A stretch of DNA of 64,000 bases from Cyrtodaria siliqua. Lineage: Eukaryota; Mollusca; Bivalvia; Adapedonta; Hiatellidae. Every line of letters starts with the position of its first letter. The first letter of the stretch is position 1. Location of the stretch: contig JAWPHD010000088.1 in the NCBI GenBank assembly GCA_037043455.1, positions 124,001 through 188,000 on the forward strand. The letters run 5' to 3'. The notes below the pieces were generated by a model. That model saw only the letters and a list, made by a program, of their open reading frames with translations, was not told the origin of the DNA and did not search any database. Position numbers and translations under genes: made by a program. This document shows, piece after piece, positions 35,282 through 43,727 of this stretch.

Positions 35282-37489
35282 TTAGTCTGGACTATCCTGA
35301 TAATCCAGTTCCAGGTCCTTCATGGTGACGTCCGATACAAGAGTTAGATCCTGTACCTGCCTTGGTAGGGGCTCTTCCACAAGGGACAGCTTCAGTCCAG
35401 TCGTTGTTCCACAAGTGAACACAGACTGGGACATCCTTGATAGTGATCCACATGTGGTTGAAGTCAACGAGACTGGTACTCCTTTAGTAGAAGTCAACAC
35501 TAGGCTTCGTTCCTTGGATACCGACTCCTCCTTGGCTGGGGTTTCCTGATTCTCTTCAGAGACGTGTGTTTCCTGATTCTTGGCCTTGGCCCGTCTGATG
35601 GGATTAGGTCGATTCCTTCGGGACTTGCTGAACCCAGGAACAGATTGAGACGCAGTTGTTTTAACTGGTTCAACATCCGGTCCAAAATGCTCCCACATTA
35701 GTCTAGAGTCCGGTCCTGTGAGACGACTCATAAGGAATGACAATGGTCTCCAATGGATGAGCACGGCTGGCGAGTTGACAGGATTCAGGGTAAATTTCCC
35801 TGGATCAATCCACCCTGCGGCTTGACACGAGCTTAGCATCGCTCTCCCGGTCTCGGGGGTTATAGTAGCTAGCGGGTCAATCCACAGGTTCGTCTCGACA
35901 AACCTTACCAGTCTCTCTGGAGTTCCATCAGCACCAAGGACCATGGTAGCCAAGAGTTTGAGTCCTAATAGACGGCGCTCCTGAAACGAACGACTACTCA
36001 GCATTTCCGGGGTCTCGAAATCGTGAAACACTACCGGTATGTGTTTAGAGTAAACATGTCGTTTCACTCTGCGGGCATAAACTCCACAATCCTCCAAAGG
36101 ACAACAAGATATTTTAATCTTCTTGGCTGGTTCAGTTGGTAGGGGGGAATCTTGTACCCTCTTGAGTGGAGCTCTTCGATCCTTGTCTATGGGATCATCC
36201 AGAGATCGTCTTCTACCAGGGTCTACTGGAGATCTCCTAGAAGAATGCGAACCTCTGTGATCCCGGTGCGAAGGTGATTGGCGTCGTGAAATTCGGTGAA
36301 CCTGTTGTGCATACCTCCGATCCAAAGGGGAACTTGAATTACTATGGCGTCGTCCTGGATGTTTCCTGGATGGACTTCTCCGGGATGAACGCGAACTTCT
36401 TCGTCGTTCACACACCGGTGAGTAGTATTTCACTGCCCTCCGTGGCGAACGTGAAACTCTCCGGTCCGGATGAGGACACACATCTTTTCGGTGTCCCTGG
36501 TGTTCCTTAGATTTCCTGGAGGGATTTCTCCGGTCCATAGGTGGACTCAAAGATCCCCGGTGATCCTTGTTGTAGGAATCTTTTCGACTTTGTCGGCGTT
36601 CCTGGTGTTCCCTGGATGGGCTTCTCCGGTCCCTAGGTGGACTCAAAGATCCCTGGTAGTCCTTGTTGTAGAACACCCGCGTCTCATACCGTTTGTGGCT
36701 TAATGATCGCCCCTTTTCCACGACTGGCCGTGATATTCTGAAATCCATCACCAAGGGAGTTGGTCCAGTCTTCGGTCTCGGGCCTATAGATCTGTGACCA
36801 GTCTCAGCTCTTGGTATGATTGACTTCTTCTTCTTTGGTATAGATGCCTCCCTGGGCAACAGATAATCTCGAAGGAGGGAGGGAGAGGTCTCGCATGCCC
36901 GTGAAATCATGATCGGTTTTGCTCGAGCAGGTGAAACGCTGTACCTTTCCCTTGTTTGTGGTATCCGGATATCTATTTCCATCTCAGATACCTTACCCGT
37001 TGGATTAGTGTTAGCCTCGGCATCCTTTGGTCTAGTGACGGTCGCTGATCTAGCGACGATGGTCGCTAGATCAGCAACTCGCTGTGGCACTGACCGTTGT
37101 TTTGGTTGATCGATGACTTTCGCATCAGCCTCCTGGGGTCTAACGGCGGTCGCTGGTTTAGCAACTCGCTTTTTGGTTGACCGCTGCTTAGGTTGGCCGA
37201 TGTCCTTTGGAATAGGAAAATTGTCCTTTATTTCCTTCCGGCTAAGAAATATCTCACATGCCCATTGGAAATCTCGTATCCATGGCACATATTTCCTCTC
37301 TACGGCCAGACCATATTGCCCTTTGGCCAGCTGCAAGTAGGACTCTGTGGATATGCCTCTGATCATTCCTAGGTCCCTGGCTAACTGTACCGCAGGCACT
37401 AGAATCCCTCTGGAGGTTGAAGACCGGATATCCTTCTCTCCCTTTGACATCACCCGCTTCCAGTATTCATCCTTCGGGACCTCCATCAT
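35282..37489 (-). CDS. Arg/Ser-rich zinc-finger accessory protein of Element 2
   Basis: 735 residues with no family I recognise. N-terminal 1-95 is a compact, possibly folded region. Residues 100-155 contain two related blocks ('QPKQRSTKKRVAKPATA' and 'QPKQRSVPQRVADLATI'). Residues 260-445 are an RS/RD-repeat tract ('SLSPPRDRRSPSRE', 'SLSPPMDRRNPSRK') like those of splicing regulators, with likely nuclear localisation. A zinc-finger-like C463-x4-C468-x9-H478-x4-H483 follows, then a predicted folded region to ~605 and an acidic/Ser-rich tail. The start codon is 10 bases downstream of a strong splice acceptor. An RNA-binding, nuclear export or chromatin role is inference only. Confidence 0.8.
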   Translation of the reverse strand: MMEVPKDEYWKRVMSKGEKDIRSSTSRGILVPAVQLARDLGMIRGISTESYLQLAKGQYGLAVERKYVPWIRDFQWACEIFLSRKEIKDNFPIPKDIGQPKQRSTKKRVAKPATAVRPQEADAKVIDQPKQRSVPQRVADLATIVARSATVTRPKDAEANTNPTGKVSEMEIDIRIPQTRERYSVSPARAKPIMISRACETSPSLLRDYLLPREASIPKKKKSIIPRAETGHRSIGPRPKTGPTPLVMDFRISRPVVEKGRSLSHKRYETRVFYNKDYQGSLSPPRDRRSPSREHQERRQSRKDSYNKDHRGSLSPPMDRRNPSRKSKEHQGHRKDVCPHPDRRVSRSPRRAVKYYSPVCERRRSSRSSRRSPSRKHPGRRHSNSSSPLDRRYAQQVHRISRRQSPSHRDHRGSHSSRRSPVDPGRRRSLDDPIDKDRRAPLKRVQDSPLPTEPAKKIKISCCPLEDCGVYARRVKRHVYSKHIPVVFHDFETPEMLSSRSFQERRLLGLKLLATMVLGADGTPERLVRFVETNLWIDPLATITPETGRAMLSSCQAAGWIDPGKFTLNPVNSPAVLIHWRPLSFLMSRLTGPDSRLMWEHFGPDVEPVKTTASQSVPGFSKSRRNRPNPIRRAKAKNQETHVSEENQETPAKEESVSKERSLVLTSTKGVPVSLTSTTCGSLSRMSQSVFTCGTTTGLKLSLVEEPLPRQVQDLTLVSDVTMKDLELDYQDSPD

Positions 37490-37498
37490 GGCCGTATA

Positions 37499-37512
37499 CC
37501 TAAAAATAATTA
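37499..37512 (-). promoter_or_regulatory. Predicted 3' splice site ahead of the accessory ORFs
   Basis: Minus-strand 'cttaattatttttag|g' directly follows and overlaps the integrase stop codon TAA. It has a T-rich tract, the AG at 37501-37500 and a branch-point-like 'ttaat'. The next ATG is that of the 735-residue ORF. Splicing here from a leader donor would give a subgenomic mRNA, as retroviruses do for env. Confidence 0.6.
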
Positions 37513-39129
37513 AGGACTCGGTTCAGGTCTCGCGATTGGGTCAGCCTTACAATTTGGGCAAGCATATTTCCCTAACCGCTTAACCATTTTGCTAGTAACC
37601 CCTACGCAAGCCCCGTGAAACCAATCTAGGCAGTCATCACACTGGACCATTAATTTCCCATCATCTGGCTTTCGGCAAGTACAATACAATGTTTCGTCCT
37701 CAAGGGCCCCCGCTTTATTTACAGGACGTTCTGCTGTTAAGAGAGTGGGATCTTTCTGAAGTCGGATAATCCACGCAGGCAACTCTCTGTCCGAACAGAA
37801 CTTCAGGCGATCTAGGTTTACAACAAATTCCTTGTTTCGGATCTTTACGCGAAACAACGCCGCTGTTATTTTGTCCACAACAATTCCAGGGCCTTTATAC
37901 TTAGGACAAAGCTTCTTGCTTGTACCTTTTGTAGATGCTGTGTCCAACACAAACACTGGGTCTCCTACTTTGTATGTTTTCACAAGAACCTTGACATCAT
38001 AATCTCTTTTCATCCGTTCCTGTGCTGTCTTGAGAGTTTCTCGAGCTACTTCATGAGCGGTCGTGATTGCCCCTCCCAACTCTTTAACATACTCATCCGG
38101 GGATTGTTCCGCCACTGATCTGGGTGCTCCTGGAAACAATAAATCTGCTGGCTGGTTCAATTCCCTACCCAACATTAATCTGTTTGGCATAAATCCGGTC
38201 TGACGATTGACCGAGGACCTTATAGCTCCCGCCAACTGTGCCAGATGTTTATCCCAGCTGTTTTGGTTACCCACAAAACACCGGACCGCATCCATCAATG
38301 TTCTATTGAAACGCTCTACCTGGCCGTTTGCGGAGGGCCGGTAAGGAGCGGTTCTAGACTTGTGGATTCCAAAAAGTTTGCAAATTGTGCTGAACAATTG
38401 ACTTTCAAAGTTCCTACCTTGGTCGGTATGGATCTGAAATGGATACCCAAATCTGCTGAAAAATTCCGTGACGGCTGCATGGGCGGTTATCTCAGCTGTC
38501 TGTGATGGCAAAGGTATGCATTCTACCCATTTGGTGAACTGGTCTACCATCATCAGTACATACTCATTTCCCTGAGGTGTCTTCGGAAGAGGTCCCATAA
38601 AATCTAAATGAACTCTCTCCATTGGAGCTCCTGCCTGGAAATTTGTAAGAGGGAACCGGCCTAGTCTATTTCCCCCTTTATTACGGTTGCACAGTCCGCA
38701 GGTACCCACATATTTTTTAATGGCTATAGACATTCCATACCAGTAATATTTTTCTTTGATACGTGCTTTGGTTCTATCCACGCCCTGGTGTCCCGCTGAT
38801 GGTATATCATGATTGGCGTGTATCATAACTGTCTGCAATGATTTTGGTACCACTAAAAGTGTTTGACCGTGGAGCAATTTCTTCCATATTACTTGCGACT
38901 TCAAGCAGAACACCTCCTTGTTGATCCAGTAATATTTTGCTGCAAGGCTCGAAGAAAATAGCACATCCTCCTCTGGGATTTTCTGCTGTTCCAACCAGGC
39001 AGCTATAAACTTCAAATCAGTGTCCTCTTGTTGTTCTTTTAGAATATCCCAGTCATCATTGTCTAAAGTTACGCTTTTCACCTGCTGTTCCGGCCATGTA
39101 GTCTCGAGCACACCATCTGTTAGCCTCAA
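37510..39129 (-). CDS. Integrase with C-terminal PHD finger (3' part of Element 2 pol)
   Basis: 539 residues open, in the same frame as the upstream RT/RNase H, which is separated only by a TAA at 39220-39222. Zinc domain H107/H114/C144/C147; DDE core D176, D236, E272 (35 residues between the last two); GPY-like module 'KYKGPGIVV' (410-418). A C4HC3 PHD finger follows: C483, C485, C497, C500, H505, C508, C524, C527. Trp503 and Met494 sit at positions that in H3K4me3-reading PHD fingers form the aromatic cage. The finger could steer integration to active promoters, much as a chromodomain does in chromoviruses. The true N-terminus is inside the polyprotein, so the ATG at 39129 is nominal. Confidence 0.93.
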   Translation of the reverse strand: MRLTDGVLETTWPEQQVKSVTLDNDDWDILKEQQEDTDLKFIAAWLEQQKIPEEDVLFSSSLAAKYYWINKEVFCLKSQVIWKKLLHGQTLLVVPKSLQTVMIHANHDIPSAGHQGVDRTKARIKEKYYWYGMSIAIKKYVGTCGLCNRNKGGNRLGRFPLTNFQAGAPMERVHLDFMGPLPKTPQGNEYVLMMVDQFTKWVECIPLPSQTAEITAHAAVTEFFSRFGYPFQIHTDQGRNFESQLFSTICKLFGIHKSRTAPYRPSANGQVERFNRTLMDAVRCFVGNQNSWDKHLAQLAGAIRSSVNRQTGFMPNRLMLGRELNQPADLLFPGAPRSVAEQSPDEYVKELGGAITTAHEVARETLKTAQERMKRDYDVKVLVKTYKVGDPVFVLDTASTKGTSKKLCPKYKGPGIVVDKITAALFRVKIRNKEFVVNLDRLKFCSDRELPAWIIRLQKDPTLLTAERPVNKAGALEDETLYCTCRKPDDGKLMVQCDDCLDWFHGACVGVTSKMVKRLGKYACPNCKADPIARPEPSP

Positions 39130-39222
39130 TTCTACACTGCTCAGAACTTCATCTTGATTGGTCCCACGGCTAGTATCTGGTATTGAACTGGTGTTGATTG
39201 CGATATCCTGTGGTTTTCTTTA

Positions 39223-40128
39223 GTGGATCTGTATGACCTGACCTTTTATTTCTTCCCCTTGGAACACTGTGCGTGGGGAACCAGTCGCAAGTGGTTTGAC
39301 ATCGTCCACCGTCTCTGCAAAGTCTGACCAGTTTCTATGTGCTTTCTCACAATACTTGCAAGGATAACATGGCAAGTCTGCTAGCTTCATACCCAGCCTG
39401 TATTCGGGACAGACCGCGTCTTCTTCTGGTCGTCTAGACAGGGCATCTGCATTTCCATGTTTCTTTCCAGGGCGGTGTTCTATGACCAGGTGATATTGAC
39501 TCAGCTCCTCAATCCATCTGGCCAGTTGCCCTTGGGGTTCTTTGAAGTTGAGAAGCCAGGTCAGACTACTATGATCTGTTCGCACCGTGAACTCTCTACC
39601 TAATAGATAATGTCTATAGTGTCTTGTAAATCGCACAACTGCTAACAGTTCCTTTCTAGTCACACACTACCGTCTTTGTTCATAGGATAGTGATAAACTG
39701 CCGAAACAAATCACTCTTTCTAGGCCAGCTTGAATTTGTAACAGCTCTGCACCTATGGCTACCTCGGACGCATCTGTATCCAGGATGAAATAATCAGTTT
39801 TATTCGGGAGTGCCAACACTGGTGTTGTTGTTAATGCTCTCTTGATGTTTATAAAAGCATCTTCCTGTGCCTCTCCCCACTCAAACTTATTCTTCCCTGT
39901 AATGCTGTACAAAGGCGCTGCCAGATGAGCAAAATCTTTAATGAAGCTCCTGTGGTAATTTACCAATCCCAGAAATTGTTCAACCTGTTTTGTATGTTTG
40001 GTTACGGACCAATCCTGTACAGCTTTGATATGACTTTCTCCTAATGCTAAACCCTCTGGTCCAACCATTCTTCCCAGGAATTCTACCTTTATTTGGAATA
40101 GGACACATTTACTGGGTTTTAATTTTAG
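39223..40128 (-). pseudogene. RT thumb/connection and RNase H of Element 2 pol
   Basis: Same frame as RT and integrase, interrupted by TAG at 39667-39669 and bounded by TGA (40129-40131) and TAA (39220-39222). It contains 'QFLGLVNYHRSFIKDFA', 'FILDTDASEVAIGAELL' (RNase H first Asp), 'RKELLAVVRFTRHYRHYLLG' (Glu), 'VRTDHSSLTWLLNF' (Asp) and 'ADALSRRP'. All catalytic motifs of Ty3/gypsy RNase H are present; only nonsense codons break it. An unusual Cys/His segment ('CYPCKYCEKAH') follows RNase H. Confidence 0.9.
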
Positions 40129-40790
40129 TCAAAATGTTCTAAATCGTTCCAGCACTTTTCTGAGGTTCTTTAAATGCTCAGCAAAGATCCTACCCAAAAC
40201 TAAGATGTCGTCAAGGAATGCGAGGACAATATCCCAATTCAAACCTCTTAGAATTAAGTTCATCACTCGACAATAGGTAGCCGGGGCGTTGGTCAATCCG
40301 AACGGCATCCGAACAAACTCATATATTCCATACTTCGTACAAAAAGCAGTCTTCTTCCGGTCCTCCGGTTTTATTTTGACCTGCCAATAAGCGGAGTTAG
40401 CGTCGAGTTTGGAAAATAATGTGTTACCCGCCAGAGTGTCTAGACAGTCGTCTACTAGTGGCAATGGGAAAACGTCCTTGACTGTTACAGCATTGAGGGC
40501 TCTGTAGTCTACACACCACCTGACGCTCCCATCTCGTTTTCGGATCAGGACTGGAGGGGATGCCCATTCCGACATAGAGGGTTTAACCACTTTTGTTTTT
40601 AGCATCTTTTCTAGATTTGCCTTTTCTTCACCAGCAAAACAGACCGGTGTCCGTCGCTTACGTTGCTTAACTGGTCTTTCGTTACCCGTATCAATAGAAT
40701 GTTCAACTTCTGTAAAGTTTCCAAGATCTAGATCATCTTTGGCAAACACATCTTCGAATTCCACAAGTAAATCGGTGAGCTGTTCCTTTT
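40129..40790 (-). pseudogene. Reverse transcriptase core of Element 2 pol
   Basis: The RT domain shows 'SPPVLIRKRDGSVRWCVDYR', 'LFSKLDANSAYWQV' (first catalytic Asp), 'MPFGLTNAPATYCRVM' and the catalytic 'AFLDDILVLG' box (FLDD rather than YLDD/YVDD). It ends at an in-frame TGA (40129-40131), after which the same frame goes on with normal RT sequence, so the stop is a point mutation. The frame joins the protease frame only through a +1 change near 40787 in an A-rich run, read as a 1-nt insertion. Confidence 0.92.
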
Positions 40791-41826
40791 CTTAAGTTTA
40801 AGTTTATCACGGATCGCTCTATTAAACCTTGTAGGTGGGTTGGAATTTCCTTAGCTGGCTGCTCGTCGTGCGATATCTTTTGAATGATAATCTTTTCATA
40901 GCCATGTTCATCCTCTTCCATTGGCATGGACACCATCGTAACCTCTGTTGCAAATCCAATGTGCTGTTTGCGCATCAAAATAATGTTTTGATCAGACACA
41001 TTAACTACACAAACCTTTGATTGTGTATTTCCAGAATGCACCGTTCTTGGCATTGCCACTGGCATGTCTTTTGTTGGCTCTATCATGAACTGCGACATCG
41101 GCCTACTGACTGAACATTCTACCCTCTTTACTGAATTTGGTGGAACTACTGTTCTTTTGCATACCACTACATTGGCTACTCTTTCTCGCATCGTGGGCGC
41201 TCCTAACACCATTGAAATACATTCTTCGCCCAAGATCATCTCAGTTTTCTGCAGATCGAGGGTGATACATTGCTTCCTCAAGAAATCCAATCCCAGAAGC
41301 ATGTCATCTTCTATGGGCGCTATATACACTTCTTCGAGATATTTCCTCTTTCCCAGGGTCAATGAAACCGGTCCTATAACCGAACCGGGTATTTTCATTT
41401 GTCTGCCAGCAGTCTGTAGAACAATCTTTCTAATTGTGGGTGGTTTTCTCACAAGTTGGTTATATATCTTGTCTGATATTATAGTCACCTGAGCTGCTGT
41501 GTCGACTACCGCTTTTAACTCCACTTCTTCTATTGTCACAGGCACTTTTAACATTGACTCTGAGCGCAACTGGTTTACAAAGATGGGCTCTTCATAACTA
41601 GTGCTAATCTCAATATCTGATGGCAACTCATCGATGGACTTGGTTATGTGGATGTTCTCGAATGTTGTTGCTTCATTGTTATCGGACTGCACTAGATCTG
41701 CAAACCGTTGGCCTTTTTTGCTTTCATGTGTTGTTGTCAGGTCTTCAGCAAGATTATCGGATTCTATTGGATGGCCTTCCTCGTCATGGGTTGATCTCAG
41801 GCCTGACTGATCAACCCTGGTTGGTT
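40733..41826 (-). CDS. Aspartic protease region of Element 2
   Basis: The frame is open from the slippery site at about 41826; the first ATG is only at 41692, so it is best read as a frameshift product of gag. The active-site motif is 'AVVDTAAQVTIIS': DTA instead of the common DTG/DSG, followed by 'LLGLDFL', the usual second signature. About 250 residues of linker follow before the frame is lost near 40787. It processes Gag and Gag-Pol in related elements. Confidence 0.85.
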
Positions 41827-41830
41827 TAAA
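41788..41830 (-). promoter_or_regulatory. Programmed -1 ribosomal frameshift signal (gag-pro)
   Basis: On the minus strand the gag frame reads ga-T-TTA-AAC (heptamer TTTAAAC at 41830-41824), a 6-nt spacer 'caacca', then GGGTTGATC (41817-41809), a 12-base loop 'agtcaggcctga', and GATCAACCC (41796-41788), a perfect 9-bp stem. The -1 frame is open from the heptamer into the protease, while the 0 frame stops at TGA inside the loop. This is the X-XXY-YYZ plus hairpin arrangement of retroviral -1 frameshifting. Confidence 0.85.
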
Positions 41831-42402
41831 TCCTCATCACTGGAATAAACGTCGCTGTCTTTCCTTAACCGGGGGCAATTTGTTTTATAGTGACCTTCTT
41901 GATTGCACTCGTAACATACCAATGACCTCATTCGGTTCGGCGACCTGGATGGGGACCGGGATTGGGAACGTGCTTCTCTACGAGAATTCGTCAGCCTCTC
42001 CATGGCTTCCAATAAACTAGTTATTTTGGAATCCATGCTGCCCAATTTGGTATCCATATTGTCCATTCTATTCTCTAGACGCTTCGTTTTTTTCTTCCAT
42101 TCTGAGGACTTTTCTTCAATATTCCCGGTTTTCGGTATTACCTGAGGTTTTTCTTCGAAACGCACTTTCCTTTGAACCTCAGGTTGTGGTGCAAGCCTAG
42201 CAACTCTGGGAGTTATAACATTGAACGACTCCTCTCCCTCACTTTCCCTTTCATAATATGGGTCAAATGCTCTAGTCGCCATTACTTTCATGGGGTCTCT
42301 TTTGGTGGTCGGTCGATGAAACATAATTCTGTCCGTATGTTGGTACCACCGAATTTTGTCAATGGCTTCCTCCATGGTTTGCGGTCTAAGGTTGAGAGCA
42401 TA
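41797..42402 (-). CDS. Gag C-terminal part with CCHC zinc knuckle (Element 2)
   Basis: Continues the capsid in a frame shifted by -1, across a short A run at 42403-42405. From the ATG at 42375 it reads 192 residues: end of capsid, a coiled-coil stretch ('RLENRMDNMDTKLGSMDSKI'), an RS-rich basic patch ('SRSPSRSPNRMR') and one zinc knuckle C-YE-C-NQEG-H-YKTN-C, the nucleocapsid RNA-binding motif. It ends at TGA (41797-41799), inside the frameshift hairpin. Confidence 0.88.
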   Translation of the reverse strand, partial: YALNLRPQTMEEAIDKIRWYQHTDRIMFHRPTTKRDPMKVMATRAFDPYYERESEGEESFNVITPRVARLAPQPEVQRKVRFEEKPQVIPKTGNIEEKSSEWKKKTKRLENRMDNMDTKLGSMDSKITSLLEAMERLTNSRREARSQSRSPSRSPNRMRSLVCYECNQEGHYKTNCPRLRKDSDVYSSDEDLNQPGLISQA

Positions 42403-43727
42403 TTTGCGGCTGTTCTATCTAGACATCCTTGGCAGAATTTCAGTATGGCTTGTTTGTATATCTGCGTGTCGGTCAAATCCGGATAAGCTTTCATTGCCAA
42501 ACACACGATTCTATCCGCCCATTCTACTGTTGATTCTGCAACTGATTGTGTTGCATATGAAAAACTAACTTGAGCCGTCTCAGGAAGTTCTTTCATATCA
42601 AATCGTTTCTCTAATTTGTCTAATACATCAAAGAGGTCCATTCCAGGCTCTCTTTCAATCAATCTAGAGTAGAATTCACTAGCTCTTCCTTCTAAACTCC
42701 AGCACAAGTTGTTCCTCCTTTCTTTTGATGTCCATGCCTGACCATCAGCGAAAGATGTGAATTTGGTCTCAAATGCTTGCCAGTTTCCTTTGCCATCAAA
42801 GGAAATAGACTTTGGCTTTGATACGGACCGTGGCTTTACTGGATCCTTGAAAGTTCTTGGAGGTTCCACCAGTTGCATTGGTGGCGGGTAACCAATTGGT
42901 GGTGGGTACGGTCTTTGAGCCATATCTATAGGTATATAGCCTGGGTATATTTGTTGGTTGTTAACACCGTAATAACCACCACTATACGCATCTCTTTGTA
43001 TATTTGACGGTGGTATACCTGTAGACCAAACTGGTGTTTTGAGAGATGCATCATACTGGAACTGTTGTTCTCGATATGTGCTCCCATCTGTTATTCTAGC
43101 TCGCGAAGGATCATATCGGATAGTTGTATCTCGATATTTGCTGTCGTCTCCTCTAGCTGAATACGGGTCAATTCTCAATTGCGATTCTTGATTGTTACCC
43201 CTTTCTATCGCCTTAGACGATGGGGACGCAATTGGTTGTTGTCCACTAGTTCCTTCTGGATTTTGTGTTTGTGGAGTTTTAACGCTGTGAGACATTTCAG
43301 ATATGTTCTCACTTATTTGTTGATTTTGTGCGACTGGGCCGGTGTATGGGCTGGAATGTATCGCATCTATTGTGCGAGTCATGAACTCCCTCGTTTCCTT
43401 TTCCTCTTTCAATGCCCTTGAGTTATCTTGCCCTGATGCTATATCTAGGGCAGATCTGTTTTCTAGGGCCATAGGGTCTCTTTGTATAGGATTTGGTTGC
43501 CAAAATGTAAAATCTATACAGTCGACCAAGTTAACATTAGACCTTATGTTCATTGAAATGAAATCCTCCCGAGATAGGTTCCCATTCGCTTCCCTAAATT
43601 GCATTATATAATGCGCAATTTTATTACCGATACCCGGTAATGACATCAAATCCCTTGCTGCACAAAAATTAATTCTAACCTTTGACCCCAAGTAAGACTG
43701 ACCCGAAGGAGACTGACCCGAGTACAT
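42288..43727 (-). CDS. Gag N-terminal part: helix-hairpin-helix and capsid (Element 2)
   Basis: 479-residue frame from Met at 43727. Residues ~17-62 ('VRINFCAARDLMSLPGIGNK', then 'IAHYIMQFREANG' and 'DFISM') match the ComEA-type helix-hairpin-helix DNA-binding repeat, including the 'LPGIG' hairpin. A long disordered Pro/Gln-rich linker follows (~75-305). The capsid follows with 'SISFDGKGNWQAFETKFTSF' and 'FDVLDKLEKRFDMKEL'. The last ~30 residues after 42403 are out of frame relative to family sequence because one A seems to be missing from a short run. Confidence 0.88.
   Translation of the reverse strand: MYSGQSPSGQSYLGSKVRINFCAARDLMSLPGIGNKIAHYIMQFREANGNLSREDFISMNIRSNVNLVDCIDFTFWQPNPIQRDPMALENRSALDIASGQDNSRALKEEKETREFMTRTIDAIHSSPYTGPVAQNQQISENISEMSHSVKTPQTQNPEGTSGQQPIASPSSKAIERGNNQESQLRIDPYSARGDDSKYRDTTIRYDPSRARITDGSTYREQQFQYDASLKTPVWSTGIPPSNIQRDAYSGGYYGVNNQQIYPGYIPIDMAQRPYPPPIGYPPPMQLVEPPRTFKDPVKPRSVSKPKSISFDGKGNWQAFETKFTSFADGQAWTSKERRNNLCWSLEGRASEFYSRLIEREPGMDLFDVLDKLEKRFDMKELPETAQVSFSYATQSVAESTVEWADRIVCLAMKAYPDLTDTQIYKQAILKFCQGCLDRTAANMLSTLDRKPWRKPLTKFGGTNIRTELCFIDRPPKETP

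Noticed and set aside
40780..40800. Programmed frameshift between protease and RT
   Set aside because: The required shift is +1 in an A-rich run, with an in-frame stop in the RT frame just upstream and no recognised signal; read as an insertion.
42288..42410. A second programmed frameshift in gag
   Set aside because: No slippery heptamer; the shift falls at a run of three A, best explained by a single-base loss or sequencing error.
35044..43611. Plus-strand frames of 60-140 codons opposite Element 2
   Set aside because: Antisense shadows of the gag, pol and accessory ORFs.
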